Source: Cyanoderma ruficeps (taxonomy: Eukaryota; Chordata; Aves; Passeriformes; Timaliidae). Taken from it: DNA of 64,000 nucleotides. The notes under the pieces are model-generated. The model saw nothing but the letters and a program-made list of their open reading frames with translations. It ran no database searches and had not been told where the DNA came from. Positions 59,050-64,000 of this stretch are shown in pieces. The position numbers and the translations under genes are program-made. The stretch spans positions 13,017,265 through 13,081,264 of the forward strand of contig VZDJ01000174.1 of NCBI GenBank assembly GCA_008694505.1, written 5' to 3'. The number at the start of each line of letters is the position of its first letter. Position 1 is the stretch's first letter.

Positions 59050-59600
59050 CAATCATGGAATCCCAGGCTCATGAAGGCTGGAAAAGCCCTCTAAGACCAT
59101 TGGGTCCTGCTGTCAGCTCCACACTGCCAAGGCCACCACTGCCCCATGTCCCCAAGTGCCGCATCCACATGGCTGTTAAATCCCTCCAGGGATTAGAACT
59201 CCAGCACTGCCCTGAGCAGCTCTGCCAGGGCTGGACAGCTCTTTCCATGAGGAAATTTTCCCAATTTCTGGCCTGACCCTCCCCTGGCCCAGCCTGAGGC
59301 CGTTCCCTCTCCTCCTGTCCCTGTTCCCTGGGAGCAGAGCCCGACCCCCCCGGCTGTCCCCCTCCTGTCAGGGATTTGTGCAGAGCCACAAGGTCCCCCC
59401 TGAGGCTCCTTTTCTCCAGGCTGAGCCCCTTTCCCAGCTCCCTCAGCCTCTCCTGGGGCTCCAGCCCCTTCCCCAGCTCCGTTCCCTGCCCTGGACACGC
59501 TCCAGCCCCTCCAGGTCTCTCTTGCCAGGAGGGTCCCAGAGCTGCCCCAGCCCTGGAGGTGCCCCAGCAGTGCCAGCACAGGGCTTGTTGGAGGGACGTT
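59050..59600 (-). mobile_element. Long CR1 3'-end fragment, third subfamily
   Basis: Antisense: ATCATGGAATCCCAGGCTCA, AAAGCCCTCTAAGACCATTG, GAGCAGAGCCCGACCCCCCC, GAGGCTCCTTTTCTCCAGGC, CCTCAGCCTCTCCTGGGGCT and CTGGACACGCTCCAGCCCCT. It is about 550 bp, among the longest here, and the mirror of 62665-63135. Confidence 0.9.
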
Positions 59601-60447
59601 CCCAGCCCTCAGGTCCCATGCAGGGACTGGGTGGGACATGGGGACAGACATGCCACACCCTGAGCTGAGGATGCACCTGAGGCCTGAAGCAGTGTGGGGA
59701 CAGCCCTGGGGCTGCAGACACCTCCATCTCCACAGGAACCTCCCTCACAGGATCCCTATTGCTGGCAAAGAGCCCCAGGATCACTGAGTCCAGCCTTGGA
59801 CCAAACCCTTTCATCTCTCTTTCCACTAGCAGCCCCACAGCTCCCAGGAATTCCCGTTGTTCCCACCCAGCAGAGTGGATGGGCAGGGCTGGGGGACACG
59901 AGCTGCTCCTGTCCCCAGCTCTGCCTCGGGGGAGCCTCCTCATTCCCACCTGGGAGCGCTGGAATGTGGACAAAGGCGCAGACAAAGGGCCCTGTTAGAA
60001 CCAGCACTGCAGATAAATAATTCATGGGAGAGAAGTGGGGAGTCTCCAGGGAGGCCAGCACAGGGATCTGTGAATCTGGATGAGTTTGCAGTGCTTTAAT
60101 TATGCAAATTGACAAATGTCTCTACACTGAGAAATTCTGCTAGTCCTGCAAAAGAGCAAGAGCTGGAAAATAGCAAGAATTTCCCAAGGCCTCGTGCCCA
60201 GCCAGCTGCCAGCCACAGCTGGCACAGGGAGCCTCCCCCAGGCCCCTCTGGAGCTGGCTCTGCTCCTTGGAAGGGCAGCCAGGAGGAACAGGGGGGAGCT
60301 CCAGCTGCTCTGCATGGCCACGGCCTCAGACCCTCTCTGGCTGCAGCACCTCTGTTCCCACCAGCTCAGGGAGAGGGGATGAGCACCCAGCTCAGGGCTG
60401 CTGTGGGATCACAGCTTATGGGATCATGGGATCACAGCTTATGGGGG
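59601..60447. other. Unique sequence with an octamer motif
   Basis: TTTAATTATGCAAATTGACA near 60095-60114 contains a perfect ATGCAAAT octamer. No gene is recognised. Confidence 0.35.
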
Positions 60448-60835
60448 CATAGAATCACAGAATGATGGAATATCCTGAGATGAAAGGGACTCACCAGGAC
60501 CATCCAGCCCAGCCCCTGGCCCTGCCCAGACCCCCCAACAATCCCACCCTGGGCACCCCTGGCAGCGCTGTCCAAAGGCTCCTGGAGCTCTGGCAGCCTC
60601 GGGGCCGTGCCCATTCCCTGGGGAGCCTGGGCAGTGCCCAGCACCCTCTGGGGGAAGAACCTTTCCTGATCTGCAGCCTGAGCCTGCCCTGGCCCAGCTC
60701 CAGCCCTTCCCTGGGTGCTGTCCCTGTCCAGAGCAGAGATTGGAGCTGCCCTGGGGAGGAGCTGCAGCCCCTGGGGAGGTCTGAGATCAGTGTCCCCTGC
60801 TCCAGCTGGACATTCCAGGTGCCTCTGGAGTCCCC
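60448..60835 (-). mobile_element. CR1 3'-end fragment, second subfamily
   Basis: Antisense: TAGAATCACAGAATGATGGA, CCCCCAACAATCCCACCCTG, GGCAGCGCTGTCCAAAGGCT and GGGGGAAGAACCTTTCCTGA. It is almost identical to 5779-6165 over the central 300 bp. Confidence 0.92.
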
Positions 60836-62664
60836 CAGGCTTGCTCTGAGCCCCACAGCCAGAGGACGGAGACCCCGCAGGTGATGCTCTCTTGCTCCCA
60901 GGCACATCCAGGGATGATCCACTGTGGCTCAGAGAAGCAAAGCCTTTGCCTGTGGAATACTTTTGGAAGGCTGAGCCTGCCTTGGCACCTGGGTGTGCCG
61001 GGCAGAAATAGGGCAGAGGAGGCTGAATCCAGGGCACCAGGGGCTGGCGTGGCCCCAGCAGCTGCCGGCCCACGTGGGACCTGTGGGGATCTGCTCATTC
61101 GGGAGCCAGAGTCCCCAGGGCCCCAGGGCTGCCTCCTCCCTCCTGTGCCCAGTGGATTAATTAGGTGCCTTAATTAGGTGCCTCGTCCAGCCTCGTTAGG
61201 ATCAAACCAAGAACTGGGAAGAGAGCAGGAGATGGGCACAGGGAATCCTGGCACATCCTGGGCTCTCTGTCATGAGGACGAGGATGGCCCTGAGGGCAGG
61301 GACACTGCTGTCCCCTCCCTGCACTCGGGGCTGTGGGACACAGCATCCCCCATGCCTCTCTGCAAACCCTTCCCCACATCGTCCTGATACCCCCACTCCA
61401 TTACCAGTTAAAGGTTTCATTTCTGAAAACTGACTTTTCATCAGTTTGGAGGAAAAATATTTGATTTTCTCTCAAAATATGCCGTCTTCTGTTACCCAAA
61501 GCCAGACACTTTCACTGAAAAATTAACACTGCCTCTGAATTATTTTTGGGCTTATCTCTTTGGAAGAAAGTGGGAGAAGGAAGGAAGAGAAGTGGATCAT
61601 TGAAAAAAAATGGGGAAATGTCAATGCAAACAATATTTCATGCAGAAACGCCTGCTTTGATTGAAAATCCATTTTCTTGCAAAATAAAATTTTCATGAAA
61701 ACTGTGTCAGTGCCAGCTCCAAAGAGGGACAACCTGGAGTGGAGACAAGTCACCTTGTTCCTCTGCTGTTGATTTATGCCAGGCTGGGAGCAGGAGCTGG
61801 TGGCAGCTGCCTTGGCCTGTCACATGCTGAAAAAGTGGCTGAACCTCCCAATGCCAAGGCTCTGGATTTTGTTCAAGTTCTTCCCAGCACCTTGGCATTG
61901 CATTGCTGGCTGCACTGATGCCTCCACTTCCCTGACATTTTTGGGATGATGCTGCCTGTGGGGCAGGATGAGGACAATGAGGTGAGAGATCTCTTCAGGG
62001 TGATCTGCACTGGTGGGGCACAGCCCTGCCCCTCACGGTCCCCACTGTCCCTCAGAGGGCTCTGGGAGACATGGCGAAGGTGGCATCCCAAAATTATTGT
62101 GCTCCACAGGGCTGCAAAGCGACTCCTCTGAGCTGGGTCCCGTTCCCGATGCTCCTGTCTCTGTGGGGATGGAAAAAGCTGCTCCTGCCGTGCCCTCGGG
62201 GCTGCAGCAGCAGCGTGTGACACGTCCCGCTCTGCCGGGGCCGCTGGAAACGCTCGATGGCAGCAGGACGGGCAGCCGGGCACTGCAGGGCACCGGGATG
62301 CTCCGGGGTCGGCTCCGTGGGCAGCCTGCTGGCAGCTGGGATCTCAATTTCCCAGACTCTGCCCTGAGGGGTTTTCCAGCAGCTGTGCTGTGGTGAAGAT
62401 CCATCACCCGCAGGCTGGCTCACAACAACCACCAGGTTATGGGATGGAGCTCGGGAGGGTTCTGAAGGGGTTTTGGAGGGACGTTGGAGGAGCAGGATCT
62501 GCCGGCTGCCCCTCCCATAGGAGCTGGGACAGAGCCAGCTGGGAGCACAAACATCCCAACACTGCAGCTGTGCTCACTGAGCCTCTGCCACATGGAGAGC
62601 AGGGAATGAAGATCCTGGGGCACTGCTGAGACCCCGAGGGCCTGGACAGCTCTGGGATTCTCAA
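60836..62664. other. Unique sequence, nothing recognised
   Basis: A doubled TTAATTAGGTGCC module lies at about 61157-61182. The sequence is AT-rich at 61400-61700 and moderately CpG-rich at 62130-62330. No exon is recognised. Confidence 0.35.
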
Positions 62665-63135
62665 CTCAAAACGAGCTTGAGGGGCTGGAGCGTGTCCAGG
62701 GCAGGGAAGGGAGCTGGGGAAGGGGCTGGAGCCCCAGGAGAGGCTGAGGGAGCTGGGAAAGAGGCTCAGCCTGGAGAAAAGGAGCCTCAGGGGGGACCTT
62801 GTGGCTCTGCACAACTCCCTGACAGGAGGGGACAGCCGGGGGGGTCGGGCTCTGCTCCCAGGGAACAGGGAGAGGAGGAGAGGGAACGGCCTCAGGCTGG
62901 GCCAGGGGAGGGTTAGGTTGGATATTGGGAACATTCCTTCCTGGAAAGGGTGGTCAGGCCTTGGCAGGGGCTGCCCAGGGAGGTTTGGGGTCCCCATCCC
63001 TGGAGGTGTCCAAGGAATTCCTGGACGTGTCACTCAGGGCTCTGGACTGGGGACAAGGTGGGGATCAGGCACAGCCTGGACATGATGGTCTGGGAGGGCT
63101 TTTCCAGCCTCAGTGATCCTGGGATTGTGTGACCA
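62665..63135 (+). mobile_element. Long CR1 3'-end fragment, third subfamily
   Basis: Sense: GAGGGGCTGGAGCGTGTCCA, GGAGAGGCTGAGGGAGCTGG, GCCTGGAGAAAAGGAGCCTC, GGTTGGATATTGGGAACATT, CCTTGGCAGGGGCTGCCCAG and GGGCTTTTCCAGCCTCAGTG, ending GATCCTGGGATTGTGTG. Confidence 0.92.
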
Positions 63136-63237
63136 ACAACTTCATGTGGGAAATGTGATGTGGCACAGCCCCGCCCTGGTGGCCAGCTGCCACGCCCTGG
63201 TTACTCCCTGCCCCGCCAGATGTACCACAAGAGCTGG

Positions 63238-63440
63238 ATATTGGTCATCCCCTGGCATTGGTTATCCCCTGACATTGGTTATCCATTGACACTGGTTATC
63301 CCCTGGCATTGGTTATCCCCTGGCACTGGTTGTCCCCTGACACTGGTTGTCCCCTGGCATTGGTTATCCCCTGACATGGGTTATTCCCTGGCACTGGTTG
63401 TCCCCTGGCACTGGTTACCCCTGGCACTGGTTGTCCCTTG
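63238..63440. repeat. Minisatellite, 17-bp unit, about 12 copies
   Basis: TGGTTATCCCCTGGCAT and variants (GACAC, TGTCCCC) repeat at 17 bp with slight drift near the right end. Confidence 0.95.
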
Positions 63441-63854
63441 ACCTCCAGGCAAAGGTTCAGACACCACGCCGTGCCACCAGCCCCGGGACAGACTGCAGGA
63501 GCCTTCACTGGATTGGGGCAATTCCTGGATGGATTTTTGGAGTGTCTTCAGCTCTCTGCACTGCCATTCATCTGCCACAGCCAGCAGCTCAGGGAATGCA
63601 TCAGCTCCAGCCACCCTTTCTGCTGCCTTTGGGCAGGGAGCTGGGAGCTCCGCTGTGCCAGCAGGGCACACAGCCCAGTGTGCCCCAGGGCACGAAGGGA
63701 CCAGAGCTTCTCCCCAGGGCCTGTCCAGCCCCAGACCTGCCACCAGAGTGGAGGGACAGGGTATGGTCCTACTGCAGAGCCAGCAGGTCCTCTGCAGGAC
63801 AGGGCTGCTCCTTTCCTGGAACCAGAGAGGCTCCTGACCCATTGCATCCATGGA

Positions 63855-64000
63855 AACACAGATCCATGGAATGGTTTGGGTGGGAAAGGACCTTAAAGCT
63901 CATCCAGTCCCACCCCTGCCATGGGCAGGGACACCTCCCACTGTCCCAGGCTGCTCCAAGCCCCAGTGTCCAGCCTGGCCTGGGACACTGCCAGGGATCC
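63855..64000 (-). mobile_element. CR1 3'-end fragment, cut by window edge
   Basis: Antisense: CAGATCCATGGAATGGTTTG, GGTGGGAAAGGACCTTAAAG, CCATGGGCAGGGACACCTCC and CACTGCCAGGGATCC, running off the right edge. Confidence 0.9.

Larger units (their letters stand above)
31088..64000 (-). other. RTN4R: Probable RTN4R intron 1 (upstream end outside window)
   Basis: Human RTN4R has two coding exons, the first holding only the start of the signal peptide. No convincing ATG-AAG-Arg exon followed by a donor was found on the minus strand from here to the right edge, so this stretch is most simply intron 1, at least 32.9 kb long. It holds CR1 copies, tandem arrays, solo LTRs and an assembly gap. A short exon 1 or another small gene could still be hidden here. 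Confidence 0.55.

Noticed and set aside
1..64000. tRNA, rRNA, known microRNA genes and CRISPR arrays
   Set aside because: None seen. The tandem arrays lack the palindromic repeat and unique-spacer structure of CRISPR, and the sequence is vertebrate.

Overview
This window looks like GC-rich nuclear DNA from a bird. One protein-coding exon can be recognised with confidence: exon 2 of RTN4R (Nogo-66 receptor, NgR1) on the minus strand at 29659-31085. It encodes almost the whole protein. The avian assignment rests on that protein and on about 27 pieces of CR1-type LINE 3' ends, in both orientations, sharing the familiar CR1 end with terminal ATTCTGTGATTCT-like sequence. By established synteny RTN4R is in the human 22q11.2 block, which in chicken lies on microchromosome 15. 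Very dense GC-rich minisatellites fit a microchromosome. I cannot name the species.

Layout on the minus strand: 1 to about 29030 is sequence downstream of RTN4R. I see CR1 copies, minisatellites (7.3, 9.2, 14.6 and 23.4 kb) and unique sequence, but no recognisable exon. About 29030-29658 is the RTN4R 3' UTR, with a poly(A) signal at 29055-29060. 29659-31085 is exon 2 coding sequence, with its splice acceptor just above. 31088-64000 is most simply intron 1: the short exon 1, expected to encode about the first seven residues, was not found, so it probably lies beyond the right edge. That intron carries more CR1s, tandem arrays at 35.4, 37.7, 48.7, 53.4 and 63.2 kb, a 393-base assembly gap inside a CR1, and three closely spaced minus-strand solo LTRs (50.7-52.6 kb) delimited by short target-site duplications.

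RTN4R makes a GPI-anchored leucine-rich-repeat receptor of neurons that binds myelin inhibitors (Nogo-A/RTN4, MAG, OMgp) and signals through p75NTR/TROY and LINGO1. No second gene in the window can be linked to it. No RNA gene, CRISPR array or convincing new coding system was found. Most long open frames are translations of tandem repeats or CR1 copies. The main non-genic interest is the tandem arrays, one with an 87-bp three-unit higher-order structure, and the LTR cluster.
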